Positions 42,473 through 53,200 of a stretch of DNA of 64,000 bases are shown here, one piece after another (the stretch's first letter is position 1; every line of letters begins with the position of its first letter). Source of the stretch: LC029 sp036676475. Its GTDB lineage: Bacteria; Bacillota; Bacilli; Aneurinibacillales; RAOX-1. The stretch spans positions 124,001 to 188,000 of the forward strand of contig JAKFCU010000077.1 in the NCBI GenBank assembly GCA_036676475.1, given 5' to 3'. The notes below the pieces were generated by a model. That model made no database searches. It saw nothing but the letters and a program-made list of their open reading frames with translations, and was not told the origin of the DNA. The translations under genes and the position numbers were made by a program.

Positions 42473-43081
42473 ATGGAACCATTTAAAAAATTAACTAGTA
42501 TTGTTGCTCCCCTTGACCGTGTAAACGTGGATACGGATGCTATTATTCCTAAGCAATTTTTGAAAAGGATTGAACGTTCCGGCTTTGGACAATTCCTTTT
42601 CTATGAGTGGCGTTTTGATGAACAGGAACAGGTCAACCCAAGCTTTGAACTGAATCAGGAGAAATATCAAGGAACCAATATCTTATTGGCTCGCGCTAAC
42701 TTCGGTTGTGGATCTTCACGTGAGCATGCACCTTGGGCCCTATTGGATTATGGTTTTAAAGTGGTCATCGCTCCTTCTTTCGCCGATATTTTTTATAACA
42801 ATTGCTTCAAAAACGGGATCTTGCCGATTGCGCTTACGGAAGAACAAGTAGAGGCGTTATTCCAAAACACGATGAATAAAGAAGTTTACAAGTTAACCGT
42901 AAACTTAGAATCACAAACGATTAGCGATGAAGATGGACTAGAGATTTCCTTTGATGTTGATTCCTATCGAAGAGAATGTTTGCTTAATGGCTTGGATGAT
43001 ATCGGGATTTCCCTAGAATTTGAAGATAAAATCAAGGAATATGAAGCCAACTATCCTTCCTATTATAAAGTTGTGAAATAA
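42473..43081 (+). CDS. leuD: 3-isopropylmalate dehydratase small subunit
   Basis: 202 residues, the swivel domain of the isomerase: TDAIIPKQFLKRIERSGFG and FGCGSSREHAPWAL are intact. It forms the active enzyme with LeuC. ATG at 42473 follows GGAAGGTGACCAGA; the longer frame from 42404 overlaps leuC and is not used. A terminator follows. Confidence 0.95.
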   Translation: MEPFKKLTSIVAPLDRVNVDTDAIIPKQFLKRIERSGFGQFLFYEWRFDEQEQVNPSFELNQEKYQGTNILLARANFGCGSSREHAPWALLDYGFKVVIAPSFADIFYNNCFKNGILPIALTEEQVEALFQNTMNKEVYKLTVNLESQTISDEDGLEISFDVDSYRRECLLNGLDDIGISLEFEDKIKEYEANYPSYYKVVK

Positions 43082-43088
43082 GACAGAA

Positions 43089-43118
43089 AGAAGACCCGGT
43101 GATAGCACCGGGTCTTCT
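43089..43118 (+). terminator. Terminator of leuCD
   Basis: AGAAGACCCGGTG pairs with CACCGGGTCTTCT around ATAG, then a T-rich tail. Confidence 0.85.
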
Positions 43119-43348
43119 CATTTCTTCTTGATTTTTATTTGATCCTGAACATGGTTTCCCTTGGTCAATCTACAAGGTACGCCATGACCAATTGCTCCAG
43201 GCTGCTCCATTTTTTCCATGTAGTTAAGCCCTCTTTGACATTGTTGAGTACATTTCATACAAGCATCAGCCGTCACAATCTTCATGTAATGCTGCATATT
43301 GTCAACAGCAGAAGCCGCCTTTTTTTTCCTTACTGCCATCCCCATCAT
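43118..43348 (-). CDS. Small cysteine-containing hypothetical protein
   Basis: 76 residues. Cysteines at CMKCTQQCQ and a later C suggest metal or disulfide binding. GGGGAGGCTG precedes the double ATG. Very lysine-rich C-terminus. No family recognised. Confidence 0.6.
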   Translation of the reverse strand: MMGMAVRKKKAASAVDNMQHYMKIVTADACMKCTQQCQRGLNYMEKMEQPGAIGHGVPCRLTKGNHVQDQIKIKKK

Positions 43349-43437
43349 CAGCCTCCCCTATTGACATCTAATCCACGATATGTCGATGCAAGGAAAGAAG
43401 TGATTAGGCATGTACCTAATTTATCTCTATCTACTAT

Positions 43438-44451
43438 CTACCATCTCCACCGCCAGGCAAACCAACGGTTCTCTTCCTCTATTAGCGGGAAATTCCCTTC
43501 TTTGCCTACGTAACGGTTATATCTTTTAAGTCTTTTCTCCATTCTTCCTAGGGCAGCTACTATTTCAACCAAGCTTTGCGGATTTTCTTGATGCTGACCA
43601 TTCATCAAGCATAGTCTCCACCAGTCCATATCAATGAGAATACCCTTCGGTAGACCTGTGTGGGCCATGACAGCCAACATGTATTCATATAATTCTTTCA
43701 TTTGCTCACGGCTTTTTTGCTCAACGGTCTCATCAGCCCAACTGATTCTACCATAATGCTCTGTAATGACAATAAAATCATGTAAGATTTCGTTTTTTCC
43801 CGATTCGATATAGAGACCCTTATAGTACCCCTTGGGATGGACCTCACTTTTGGACTGTTCTCGCATCCACTGCTCAAATTGATGAGTTTGCTTAATAATC
43901 TGTTTTAATTTATTCATTTCCTTCAAAGGAAAAAAGCCATCGATTTGCCATTTTGAAAAATAGATAATCAATACCTTCAAGGCCTGTTCATAATGTCTTC
44001 GGAGATGTGCCACATATTTAGGTGGAAGGAGGGTGATGTTGATGATACTAGAAATCAGGACTCCGACAAATGTGATCATGAAGCGATTCCAGGCATAAAA
44101 CAGAAAGTTATCGATCGGTGTTTCCATGATGAAGATCACGGTTACAATGCTAAGCGGTATACTCTCTTTCCATTTGAACAAATTAGTTAAGGTGATAACA
44201 ATAATAATAGCTAAAGCTACGGTATAGAGGTGAACTCCAAATAACAACGATACCAGGATGGCCACCAAGGCTCCCACAACATTGGCTTGAATTTGTTCTA
44301 CTGCATATCTCAAAGATCGTGCGTTTGTGGGCTGAATCGACAATGCTGCAGCCACCGCGGCAAATACTGCCGGTTCTAACCCGAGCAAATTTGCAATGAA
44401 TAAAGAAGCCATCACGGAGATGGCTGTCTTAATGGTTCTTCTTCCAAACAT
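43438..44451 (-). CDS. FUSC/aromatic acid exporter family protein (YqjA-like)
   Basis: 337 residues: six TM helices in the first 150 residues (GRRTIKTAISVMASLFIANLLG and following), then a helical cytoplasmic domain of about 190 residues. This is the ArAE_1 (DUF939)/YqjA type. GGAGGCTTTCC precedes ATG. Possibly an exporter of aromatic or organic acids; in B. subtilis the role is unknown. Confidence 0.83.
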   Translation of the reverse strand: MFGRRTIKTAISVMASLFIANLLGLEPAVFAAVAAALSIQPTNARSLRYAVEQIQANVVGALVAILVSLLFGVHLYTVALAIIIVITLTNLFKWKESIPLSIVTVIFIMETPIDNFLFYAWNRFMITFVGVLISSIINITLLPPKYVAHLRRHYEQALKVLIIYFSKWQIDGFFPLKEMNKLKQIIKQTHQFEQWMREQSKSEVHPKGYYKGLYIESGKNEILHDFIVITEHYGRISWADETVEQKSREQMKELYEYMLAVMAHTGLPKGILIDMDWWRLCLMNGQHQENPQSLVEIVAALGRMEKRLKRYNRYVGKEGNFPLIEEENRWFAWRWRW

Positions 44452-44488
44452 GGAAAGCCTCCTGGCCTAAATATGTAATACTACAAGT

Positions 44489-45730
44489 TTATCTTCCGTT
44501 TTTTCCATTTTTGGGAAGAAGGGCAGTCAATACATATTGATTAGGATCTAAAATGCGTTGGGCCACTCTTTTTACATCTTCTGCTGACACATCTTGCACA
44601 TTTTTTAATTCTTCCTCAGGATCTGCTGGAAGCCCTCTTACAGCCATCGCCCCCATATGAGCATTATAGGATCCTGCTCCCTCTAATTCCATTATTTTGG
44701 AGCCTTCCAAAGAATTTCGAGCAATCATTAATTCTTCTTCAGAAACGGGCTCTGTCATCATTCTTTCCCATTCCTCTAAAATGATTTGTTCCACCTCATG
44801 AATTTTCCGGTGATCCAGACCTACACTAACGACGAAGCTTCCCGCTCCCAACCATGCCTCATGGGAAGTATCGACTGCATATGCAAGACCTTTCTCTTCA
44901 CGAATCCGTTGATACAATCGAGAAATTTCATTTCCTCCTAAAATGGCATTCATGACTTGAATAGCGACCCGATCTTCATCTTCTAGTCCTGGCGCAGGAA
45001 CACCTAACAGGATTTGTCCCTGATCCACCTCCCGATGATATCGAATGATTTGCTTTTTTCTTTCCAAATTTACCTTTTCTATTTGAAGCACACTCGTCGT
45101 TGGTTTTTTACCGAGTTTCTCTTCAAGAATCGGAAGAATTTGTTCCGGCATCACGCGGCCAGAAATAGAAATCGTAAGCGTTTTATCAAAATAGGCTTGT
45201 TCATAAAAGTGCAAGATATCATCTCTATCAATCTGTTGTACACTATCCCGGTTACCAAGAATAGGGACACCAAGAGGATGATTAGGGTACATTGTTTCCA
45301 TAAAGCGGTCCATAAGAAATTCGGAAGGAATATCATTATACATATCAATTTCTTCTAATATAATAGTCTTCTCTTTCTCCACATCATCTACTGGAAACTG
45401 AGGATCCATATAGAGATCGGTAAGAATATCCAAAGCTGCTTCCCATTGTCGAAATGGCACATCAAGGGTATAAGTGGTCGTATCGCGCTCTGTAAAAGCA
45501 TTCAGATGCCCACCTAGCTTCAATGCATCTATGGAAATTTGCTTATACCCTCTCTTCTTTGTACCTCTAAACATCATATGTTCAACAAAATGGGCAAGCC
45601 CTTTTTTATTCACAGGATCGCACTGTGAGCCTGCCCCAACCAAAATATCAATGCAAACCTTGAAGCTGGTTGGTATTGATTTTATTAGTACACGAGTCCC
45701 ATTGGACAAATAAAACGTTTGAAAACTCAT
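44489..45730 (-). CDS. M16 family zinc peptidase (YmxG/MlpA-like)
   Basis: 413 residues, two M16 halves. Inverted zinc motif HFVEH (H47, E50, H51), with a third ligand in the EEIDMYNDIPSEF region near 127. Similar to processing peptidases that degrade peptides. AGAGGAGACAC precedes ATG. Upstream on the same strand is a glucosaminidase gene; the link is only positional. Confidence 0.9.
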   Translation of the reverse strand: MSFQTFYLSNGTRVLIKSIPTSFKVCIDILVGAGSQCDPVNKKGLAHFVEHMMFRGTKKRGYKQISIDALKLGGHLNAFTERDTTTYTLDVPFRQWEAALDILTDLYMDPQFPVDDVEKEKTIILEEIDMYNDIPSEFLMDRFMETMYPNHPLGVPILGNRDSVQQIDRDDILHFYEQAYFDKTLTISISGRVMPEQILPILEEKLGKKPTTSVLQIEKVNLERKKQIIRYHREVDQGQILLGVPAPGLEDEDRVAIQVMNAILGGNEISRLYQRIREEKGLAYAVDTSHEAWLGAGSFVVSVGLDHRKIHEVEQIILEEWERMMTEPVSEEELMIARNSLEGSKIMELEGAGSYNAHMGAMAVRGLPADPEEELKNVQDVSAEDVKRVAQRILDPNQYVLTALLPKNGKNGR

Positions 45731-45834
45731 TTGTGTCTCCTCTCATAAAGCCTTCTCTAATATTAAAAGAAATGTTTCCATACTTCAATCATATAAAGTA
45801 TATTATCTTCTCAGTATTATTTTCACATGCAAAA

Positions 45835-46608
45835 CTATACCAAATAGGTCTCTTGGGGAGGGGTTTTCTTCACCAGTGAAACCATAACCTTGGCAATTCC
45901 TCGATTCCAGTTTTGATCCGATGCATAACGCACATTCATTCCCTGTAATGTTGGACCATGAAAATACATCCCTTGTTCATTCAGGTATTGTTTACTGATA
46001 AATTGAGCTACCACATCAATACTTTCCGCCTTTGTTTTAAATCCTTTTGCACTATTATAAGGACTGTTATCATAAGCCATATACCCAAATATGTTATTTT
46101 TCTCCCGACTAATCCGCGAATTCCCCCAGCCACTTTCCCATGCCGCGTGAGCGATCAGGTAATACGCATTGACCTGATATTTTTTCTCCGCTTCGACAAA
46201 TGCCTTACCTAAACCTTCCAGGCCTGTCCCCTCTAAAAGTTGGTCAGCCTGTCCAACCGTTAGTTCGGAAGATTTACGTAAATCAAGTCTCGTAACATCT
46301 GTAGTTTTGACCGCTTGCACAAATTCTTTATGCCGTTTGATCCGCTTCTTCTGTGCCGCGAAAAGGATAGATGAAGTTGTGTTTTTGAGAGTTAACTTTT
46401 CTGATTTTGCCTGAGCCACCAGATCTTCCTGGATGGTATACTTTTTCCACTCACTAGGGACTCCCTTCTCTTTTTTGTCGTTCATTTGCTCAATAACAGG
46501 AACAACTTGTCCAAGTAAACGAAGGCTAGTTGCCAATACGGGGCGCTGAAAGGATAAAACAAAGAATAGAGCAACAATTAATAATAATGTAAGACTTCTC
46601 TCATTCAA
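45835..46608 (-). CDS. Exported glucosaminidase (GH73-type peptidoglycan hydrolase)
   Basis: 257 residues with an N-terminal signal/TM segment (residues 6-27) and a C-terminal glucosaminidase domain: AHAAWESGWGNSRI (catalytic glutamate), KNNIFGYMAYD and later YASDQNWN..IA. It cleaves N-acetylglucosamine linkages in the cell wall. TTG start at 46608 behind GGGGAG. Confidence 0.88.
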   Translation of the reverse strand: MNERSLTLLLIVALFFVLSFQRPVLATSLRLLGQVVPVIEQMNDKKEKGVPSEWKKYTIQEDLVAQAKSEKLTLKNTTSSILFAAQKKRIKRHKEFVQAVKTTDVTRLDLRKSSELTVGQADQLLEGTGLEGLGKAFVEAEKKYQVNAYYLIAHAAWESGWGNSRISREKNNIFGYMAYDNSPYNSAKGFKTKAESIDVVAQFISKQYLNEQGMYFHGPTLQGMNVRYASDQNWNRGIAKVMVSLVKKTPPQETYLV

Positions 46609-46675
46609 ATGGTTTACTCCCCTCTGTGATCTAAGATCTGTTTTATTAATTTTTATTCACAGAGGAGGAAAATTA

Positions 46676-47617
46676 TCACTTTAAATTAGGACAAACGTTA
46701 TGATGATCGCTGATAGGAACCGACATAAGGAATGGCAAGAGAGCAGAAATCTCGCGACTTCCGACTATATTGGGGTTAAGATCACTTCGGCTATATAATC
46801 CGATTTTTTGGGAATTCAATTCTTTTAAAGAAGCTAGCTGTTCCCTCTTAGGCAAGAATTGGATTTTGAGTTCATTTTCTCCCTTCATATTCTCAAAGGG
46901 ACGAGCTAATTTAGGAAGGATGCGTTGGGGTCCTGCGATCCGGATATACGCCTTGTAATGGCAATCATTCAGCTTACGCAGCGTATCCTGGGATAGCCAT
47001 GGGACATTCAAAGTCCCTTTTTGATCACGGGTAATTAATCTTTGGGTCCATTTATCCAAGTAATATAGGATAATTTTAAAAAGACCGGTGGCATCCACAG
47101 AGCTCCTAAAGTCACGGAATCCCTTTTCCATTTTAGCTTTATACATTTCATTTTTACGGGTATTCAAGCCCATTTTTTCTATTGGAACAAATCCAAAGCT
47201 AAGTCTAGCCATTTCCGATTTTTCTAACGGTACCTCCTCTGGTAGGAGCACCGAGGCTGAAGTGGGAAGGGCAAAAAGATTTTCGAAAGCAAGCTTCAAT
47301 TCACATACCACAGCACCGGGAGAAACCTTCAACTCTTCCGGTAGACACGGAATGAGTTGTATACTGCTTTTTTTCAATCGTTTCTCCTGTCCACGCAGAA
47401 AATCAGGCAGTTGTTCCATCACATACTGTGGTACGGTCATATAAACTGTTAAGGGATGTTCCCCGCGATATATCACATCAATCCAAACGGATTGCGGATT
47501 CCACCACCTCTGATGATGAAGAAAATAGCGATGAAGCCTTTTCCAGAAACGTTGTTGTTCTTCTATGGAGAGGCAATGCTGTGTGGTTATTTTGACCACC
47601 TGATAAGAATCCCTCAT
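46676..47617 (-). CDS. Hypothetical protein; may be an orphan N-domain of a conjugative/HerA-like ATPase
   Basis: 313 residues from ATG at 47617 behind GAAGGAGGTGTCTGAA. No TM helices. Beta-rich repeats and segments such as FLPKREQLASLKEL and IVGSREISALLPFL recall the N-terminal domain preceding the ATPase in VirB4/VirD4-like conjugation proteins, where a similar strand precedes the ATPase domain. No ATPase domain follows here; the stop is TGA TAA. The similarity is from memory and weak. Confidence 0.6.
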   Translation of the reverse strand: MRDSYQVVKITTQHCLSIEEQQRFWKRLHRYFLHHQRWWNPQSVWIDVIYRGEHPLTVYMTVPQYVMEQLPDFLRGQEKRLKKSSIQLIPCLPEELKVSPGAVVCELKLAFENLFALPTSASVLLPEEVPLEKSEMARLSFGFVPIEKMGLNTRKNEMYKAKMEKGFRDFRSSVDATGLFKIILYYLDKWTQRLITRDQKGTLNVPWLSQDTLRKLNDCHYKAYIRIAGPQRILPKLARPFENMKGENELKIQFLPKREQLASLKELNSQKIGLYSRSDLNPNIVGSREISALLPFLMSVPISDHHNVCPNLK

Positions 47618-47793
47618 TTCAGACACCTCCTTCTCCAAAGGTATGCATCTGCATGCCAAATCATGTAATAGAATGTATACTCAGATTATGATATAATTCA
47701 GTTCAGGGTTTGATAATGTAAGGTGTAAGACAGGCAACATTTCATTCTGATCGATAGATAAGACCATATTCCGATTAGAAAGGTGATGTTCAG

Positions 47794-47985
47794 ATGATGA
47801 ATTCGCTGAAGCTATCTGAAATCGTTTTGTCTGTAAGGCCTGAATTGTTCCACCTTTTAACAGTTCAAGAACTTGACTTGCAAATTGTCCTCAAGCATGG
47901 GCTGGATGCATTAGAACCCGAGGATGTATTAGAAATTATTGAAGCTAGCATAATCCATAATAAAGAAAACGACGCCTTGCACTAG
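47794..47985 (+). CDS. Small hypothetical protein
   Basis: 63 residues, helical; ATG behind GAAAGGTGATGTTCAG. A strong terminator overlaps its end. The segment QELDLQIVLKHGLDALEPED may be a small helical bundle. Function unknown. Confidence 0.6.
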   Translation: MMNSLKLSEIVLSVRPELFHLLTVQELDLQIVLKHGLDALEPEDVLEIIEASIIHNKENDALH

Positions 47986-47999
47986 GCGTCGTTTTCTTT
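47962..47999 (+). terminator. Terminator
   Basis: A 15-bp perfect stem AAAGAAAACGACGCC with its complement, T-rich tail, bidirectional between convergent genes. Confidence 0.85.
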
Positions 48000-48025
48000 A
48001 CTATGGAACTATTATCACATATGTC

Positions 48026-48271
48026 TCATGACGTGGCTTGTTTAAACGACTTCACGAAATCCTTGATTGTTTTATATCTGTCCACTAAACTGGAATAATA
48101 AATCTCGATTTCAAGTTCTTCCATAATAAACGTAAACCTGATATCTCCCGGCTTTTCAAAACGATCATAATCAAATTCCACCTGTTCATGACTAGAAAAT
48201 TGGCAAGCCAACTCTACAGCGATTTCCGCAGCCAAATCATAAGCATTCGTGTATTCCCGGATTAATCTCAT
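48026..48271 (-). CDS. Small hypothetical protein
   Basis: 81 residues with mixed strands and helices (FTFIMEELEIEIYYSSLVDRY), no cysteines beyond one, no TM. A GGGGGATGGTGAG ribosome binding site precedes ATG. No family recognised. It is divergent from the AlbA_2 protein gene. Confidence 0.6.
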   Translation of the reverse strand: MRLIREYTNAYDLAAEIAVELACQFSSHEQVEFDYDRFEKPGDIRFTFIMEELEIEIYYSSLVDRYKTIKDFVKSFKQATS

Positions 48272-48422
48272 CTCACCATCCCCCTTTAGCCGATGTTCAT
48301 CTAAAGCGGCTTATCCATAAACTATGCCGTGTACTATTCATTTAGAACAGAAGGTCAACCAAGAGAATATGATATACATTAGTGGAGATGTAGACGAAAT
48401 TTGAAAGGAGGAATCAGGATAA

Positions 48423-49133
48423 GTGTTCTATGAAAAAATACAACCTAAGATCTTAGCTGGTTTTTTAAAAGATCCTGTGCATGCTAATCTTAAAGAATTA
48501 CTTCTTCGCAACACGGGAGAAACCGATTTCCTTGATTTTAAAAGCAAATGGATCGATCTCTCCAAACTAGCCAAACATATATTAGCCATCGCCAATTCTG
48601 GAGGAGGATGCATTATTGTAGGTGTTTCTCAAAAAGAAGATGGCTCCTCTTCCCTCGATGGACTCTCAGATGAAGATTTTTTGGATAAAGCAGATATCGA
48701 TAACAAGCTTGAGCATTATTTGCCTAAGTGGTTATCCTACCGAACGGAAGATTTTATTTTTGATCATACAGCTGATCTACCATTAAAGAGCAAAAAATTC
48801 CAAGCCTTGATCATTGAGTACGACACGAAGTATGTTCCCTATACCTCTATCATTAGCCGGGGTGAATTACGTTACGGAGCCATCTATGTTAGACAAGGAA
48901 CCAAATCTTTAGAAGCTAACCACGAGAAGCTGGTAGAAATCATTATCCGAAAAGTACAAGCCGGAGGATCTGACTCTACCGAGCTTAGTCTGCAAGAACA
49001 CCTGCATCAATTGAGGCAGCTGTACCATGAACACAATAAACAAGGTAATGGCGAGTATGAAAACTATCTGGAAGAACTTATCCTGCGAAAACAAAAACGG
49101 ATTGAGGAAATTTTGGGATTAAAGACCCCTTGA
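48423..49133 (+). CDS. AlbA_2 (Schlafen-type) domain protein
   Basis: 236 residues from GTG at 48423 behind GAAAGGAGG. The N-terminal part is an AlbA_2 domain: ETDFLDFKSKW, LAKHILAIANSGGG, IIVGVSQ and the strand YVRQGTKS. AlbA_2 domains bind nucleic acids or act as Schlafen-type RNases or regulatory DNA-binding modules. The C-terminal 60 residues are helical without the usual HTH. Possible defence or regulatory role; nothing in the neighbourhood decides it. Confidence 0.8.
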   Translation: MFYEKIQPKILAGFLKDPVHANLKELLLRNTGETDFLDFKSKWIDLSKLAKHILAIANSGGGCIIVGVSQKEDGSSSLDGLSDEDFLDKADIDNKLEHYLPKWLSYRTEDFIFDHTADLPLKSKKFQALIIEYDTKYVPYTSIISRGELRYGAIYVRQGTKSLEANHEKLVEIIIRKVQAGGSDSTELSLQEHLHQLRQLYHEHNKQGNGEYENYLEELILRKQKRIEEILGLKTP

Positions 49134-49160
49134 TGTGAATCGGCAAGGGGGACTTTCCCT
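49121..49160. terminator. Hairpin between convergent genes
   Basis: AAAG.CCCCTTG pairs with CAAGGGGG.CTTT between the AlbA_2 and HRDC genes. Confidence 0.6.
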
Positions 49161-49168
49161 CCTTATGC

Positions 49169-50170
49169 CTAAGAGGCAGTCTTCAACTTTAATTGCAAAT
49201 AGGTGCACACCAACCTTATGCGATTATACCGTTGACCCACTTCCTTGCTTGTCGTTGCATCCCCTTCATCGCCATACATTTTCTCATAGATCGGTTTTAA
49301 TCGGTCACCGCCCAGTTTTAAGGCTATATCCTCTATTAAACTCTTTTCCTGAATTTGTTCCACTTCCCTCTCCAAGAAACTCATGATGTCATATCCCTCT
49401 TGATCTAATGATCGAATCCGTTTCAGCAGTTCACTCATCGAGATGGATAACCGCTCTGCTATTTCATCCAAATCCATTTGATCTTCAATCATTTCAAGTA
49501 ACCTTAGTTTTTCTTCCATTTCCTGTGTTACTCTAGCTTTTCTTTTTTCTTCCTTCTGTTTCCGCTCTGTCATAAACCATGGTAAAAAATAATCCAATGT
49601 GACCTTTTGATTAATCCAATCCAGGGGAAATGAATAGATTTGCTCATATTTCTGCGTAATCTCTAAAATGGATCTTCCATATAAACTTACTTTGTTGTTA
49701 CCTATGCCTGGGATTTGTAAAAGTTGATCTTCGGTACGCGGAATATAGGTGGCAATTAGGGAAAGAAGCTTGTCCGTGCCGATAAAATAAGGGGGAATGT
49801 GAGAAGCTGAAGCAGCATGCTTGCGCCATTTCTTCAGTTCTAGAAAAAGGGAAGAGTTCATGCTTTGAGAGGCAAAACATTCTAGCTTGCGCATCATGAG
49901 AAAACGTGGGGGAATCGTGGAAAGGAATTGGGTCATCCAAGGTTGGTTGAGAATAAACCCTTCTTTCACCTTTTCGTATAATAGGGTTTCAACATGCTGC
50001 CAAGCCTGCTCTAATTCAGGTTCTGAGTGATAAATAACCGTTTCTTCCTGATCAGGGGTGATTAAAGACCATTGGGTTTCCGCTTCTCCATTTCGAACGA
50101 GCAGAATAATCTTCCCGATTTCTCCTGAAGGCTTCGCCAGTGTCATTAAAAAATGCAGAGAATGGTACAT
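49169..50170 (-). CDS. HRDC-domain protein with C-terminal HTH-like helices
   Basis: 333 residues from ATG at 50170 behind AAGGAGGTTGC. An HRDC domain lies near 120-200 (ELKKWRKHAASASHIPPYFI and LLQIPGIGNNKVSLYG), as in RecQ helicases and RNase D, where it binds nucleic acids. The C-terminus has helix-turn-helix-like repeats (IAERLSISMSELLKRI). There is no helicase or nuclease motif. It lies just downstream of the YhaN gene on the same strand, so a role in DNA end processing is possible. Confidence 0.8.
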   Translation of the reverse strand: MYHSLHFLMTLAKPSGEIGKIILLVRNGEAETQWSLITPDQEETVIYHSEPELEQAWQHVETLLYEKVKEGFILNQPWMTQFLSTIPPRFLMMRKLECFASQSMNSSLFLELKKWRKHAASASHIPPYFIGTDKLLSLIATYIPRTEDQLLQIPGIGNNKVSLYGRSILEITQKYEQIYSFPLDWINQKVTLDYFLPWFMTERKQKEEKRKARVTQEMEEKLRLLEMIEDQMDLDEIAERLSISMSELLKRIRSLDQEGYDIMSFLEREVEQIQEKSLIEDIALKLGGDRLKPIYEKMYGDEGDATTSKEVGQRYNRIRLVCTYLQLKLKTAS

Positions 50171-50284
50171 AAGAATTGCAACCTCCTTCAATATTTAATT
50201 TTCAAGCAATTTTATTATATCAGATCGGCCCATTATCTTCCAATATTTTTTCAAATATTACAAGCTTGGGAGCGTGAAGCTCCC

Positions 50285-53200
50285 CTATTTTCCATGTGCA
50301 TATGACACCATCTGATTCAAATTCACGCAATTCGCTTGAGGAAGTGTAGCTTGGATCGATTTTACCACATGGGAATGGCAGGTAAAGAATAAAACTTGGT
50401 GCTCCCTTGCCAGATCCTCTAGGGCCTGTATGCCAGATAAAGTTCTTCCCTCATCAAAATTGACGAATATATCATCAAGTAGGATGGGCAGTGTTTCTGA
50501 TTTTTCACACGCCTTCATCAAGGCGAAACGTAAGGATAGGAAGAGCTGCTCCTTGGTTCCTCGACTAAGGAAACCCGGTTCTATTCGTACCCCATCTTTC
50601 CGTTCCACGATTAAACGCTGTTCTCCTATGGGAGACAAAATCCTTGGATATTTGCCTTGTGTCATTTTTGCAAAATAAGTACTAGCTTCTCGTATGACAC
50701 CCGGTTGTTTTTGGGCCTCGTAAGATTCACGTGTCTGTTCCAATACCTGTTGAGCAAGTCGAAGGACAATCCACTTCCTACCCGCTTCTTCCACCTCAGC
50801 AAGCAACTCCTGTTGCTGCTGAATCAGAATCGAAAGATTTTCTCCCGATTCCAACTGTTCAAGCTTATTTCTATACTGACCCCGTTGATCAAGTAACTCC
50901 TGTAGGGCTTGGTTTTGCTGATCCCATTCTTGTGTTGTCCTCTCCCTTTCCTCTTCGATCTCTTCCAGTGAATAAAAAGAAATTTGATTCTCAAGCTCCT
51001 TATCCACACTTGCGGATTGTAGAGTATGACGAAGAATCCTCACTTTTTCTTCTGATTGACGGCGATCTACGAATTGCTGGTACGCTTTACGAAACAGTTC
51101 TCCATCGGAGACTCCTACGGTTGTAACCAGATGCAGACGTTCTTCTTTTAGCTTTCTCAACATTCCTTCCCGCTTTCGTCTTAGATCGTCTTGATCTGCC
51201 ATGCGACGGGATAGCTCATCTCGCTTCGTCTGGGATTCCTTTTCTTCCTTTTGTCTTCGTTGAAGAATTTGCAAGATCCTCCACGGATCTCCCATCTCTA
51301 TTGTAACTTTGGTTTCTTGACCCAGAAGCAGAACCTGGTCTGCAAAATGCTTCCAGTCCTTCTCCCAAGCATGGATCTTGTCTTTTAATAGGTTGTGTTT
51401 CTCTAAGCATTCTTTTGCCTTACCTGCCAAAGTAAGAATATCAAGTGCTCCATCAGGGCTGAGCCCAAGTGGCATATGAAAGTCTAGGAGTAGCTGATTC
51501 CAATGATCTCGCTCTTCTTGAAGACGGGTTTGAATAGCGGCTCTTTTTTTGTTCAACTTCTCAATTTCACGTAGGCTATGATCCATTTTTTCTTGCAGCC
51601 ATTGCATCTGATCTTTCAATTGAAGATAACTCTCCCGTTGTTGACGGAGATAATGAAGGGATTGCTTCATGTTTCTCATATCATGTTCACCATGAAAAAC
51701 CTGTGTAGACAACTTGGCTAGCTGGTTTTTTTTCTCCGATACGCTATGATCTAATTCTTGCCGCTTTTGATTTAGATGCTGAAGATGATAGGAGGTAGGA
51801 CCCGTCTGATCCTTCTTCTGTTTATGGATCCCTGATCTCCAAACCATCATAGCTAATAAAATTCCTAATGCGATCGGCAGGATTATCCCTGCTGAAATTC
51901 CGCTCTGAAAATAAAACCAACCACCTCCTGCTGCTCCCAACAAAAGACAGAGAATGGATAAACCGAACCTTGGTTCACGTTCCTTATTGGACTTGATCTG
52001 TTGTCTTCTTTGGCTCTCTTCATTCCATTGCTGCTTGACCCAATCCAGTTGCTTTTGCTCCGAATCCAAAGCATGGGAAATCTGCTGATAATTCATCCAA
52101 TGTTCTTCCCATTGTGGAAGAAATGCTACGGAATCATGAGAACTTACATCCGCTTGAACTTGTTCATACTGGGTTTCCAATTCTTTTGCTTCTTCTTCTT
52201 TGGTTTGAATCATCTCCACTAAAGCTTGCAGCGAGGTAGCTAACCCATGGAAAAGTTGACGTTGTTCACGAAACAGTTCTTTTTTACTTAACGAGACATC
52301 CAGTTCTGCTAGCTTCTCTACATTCCACTCGTTCCCAAGTTCGCTTATATATCGTTGCAATTCCCTATGATGATCATGGAGTTCTACCATCAGTGCAGCC
52401 TGCTGCTCTTTCTTCTCTATCCATCTTGTAGACTGAAAAGAAAGGCTGTCAATTTCCTCTTCCCATGCTAAAACATGAGGATCAAGAGAAACAGAGGATA
52501 ACTCGCACTCTAATTCTTCTATTTTTAACAAATCTCCCTCCCAATCCACAGAAAGCTCACGAATTTGTCGATCTAGCTCTTCCAAGCGTGAAATTCCGTT
52601 TTCTGGAAAATCACGAATAACAGGCAGCTGTTGAAGCCTGTCCAACCATATTTTGAGCTCCTGCCAGATGGGAAAAGTCTCTTTCATCTTCTCCCATCTC
52701 TTCTGTTCCTTTTGAATCTGCCTTAATCTTTCCTCTCCTTCGGTGATCATTCTATCTAACTTTTCCTTTTGCAAAAGGACACGGTTGTATGACTCATTCT
52801 CTTTCTGTATGGAGCTAATTTGCTGATTCAGTTCCTCAAGCTTGTTCAGATGCCTATTCACAGAGGGCTGGTTTCCTCTTGGTTTGAAAAGCCGCTCCAT
52901 TTCCTCCATCCAACTCTTTTTTAACTGTTGCTGGGATACACCGGTTCCCGAATGGTAAAAATAGTTGGATACTTCTTCTTGATTTAAGCTTGCTAAATAC
53001 GACAACTCGGTTAATCCAAAGGCAAATATATTCATATAAAAAGTGGAGGTCATGCCATTCAATAAACGGGGGATGATTTCTTCCCCCTGTTCTGTTCCAT
53101 CCGGCATCATGACGCGAACCCACCCTTGTGATTTTCGCTGATTGGTTCTCTCAATCCAATAGATCTGACCTTGCGCATCCTCGAGCGTCAAACTTCCGCC

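Noticed and set aside
46676..46678. TGA at the end of the orphan protein as a further selenocysteine codon
   Set aside because: TGA is followed directly by TAA, so there is no coding extension.
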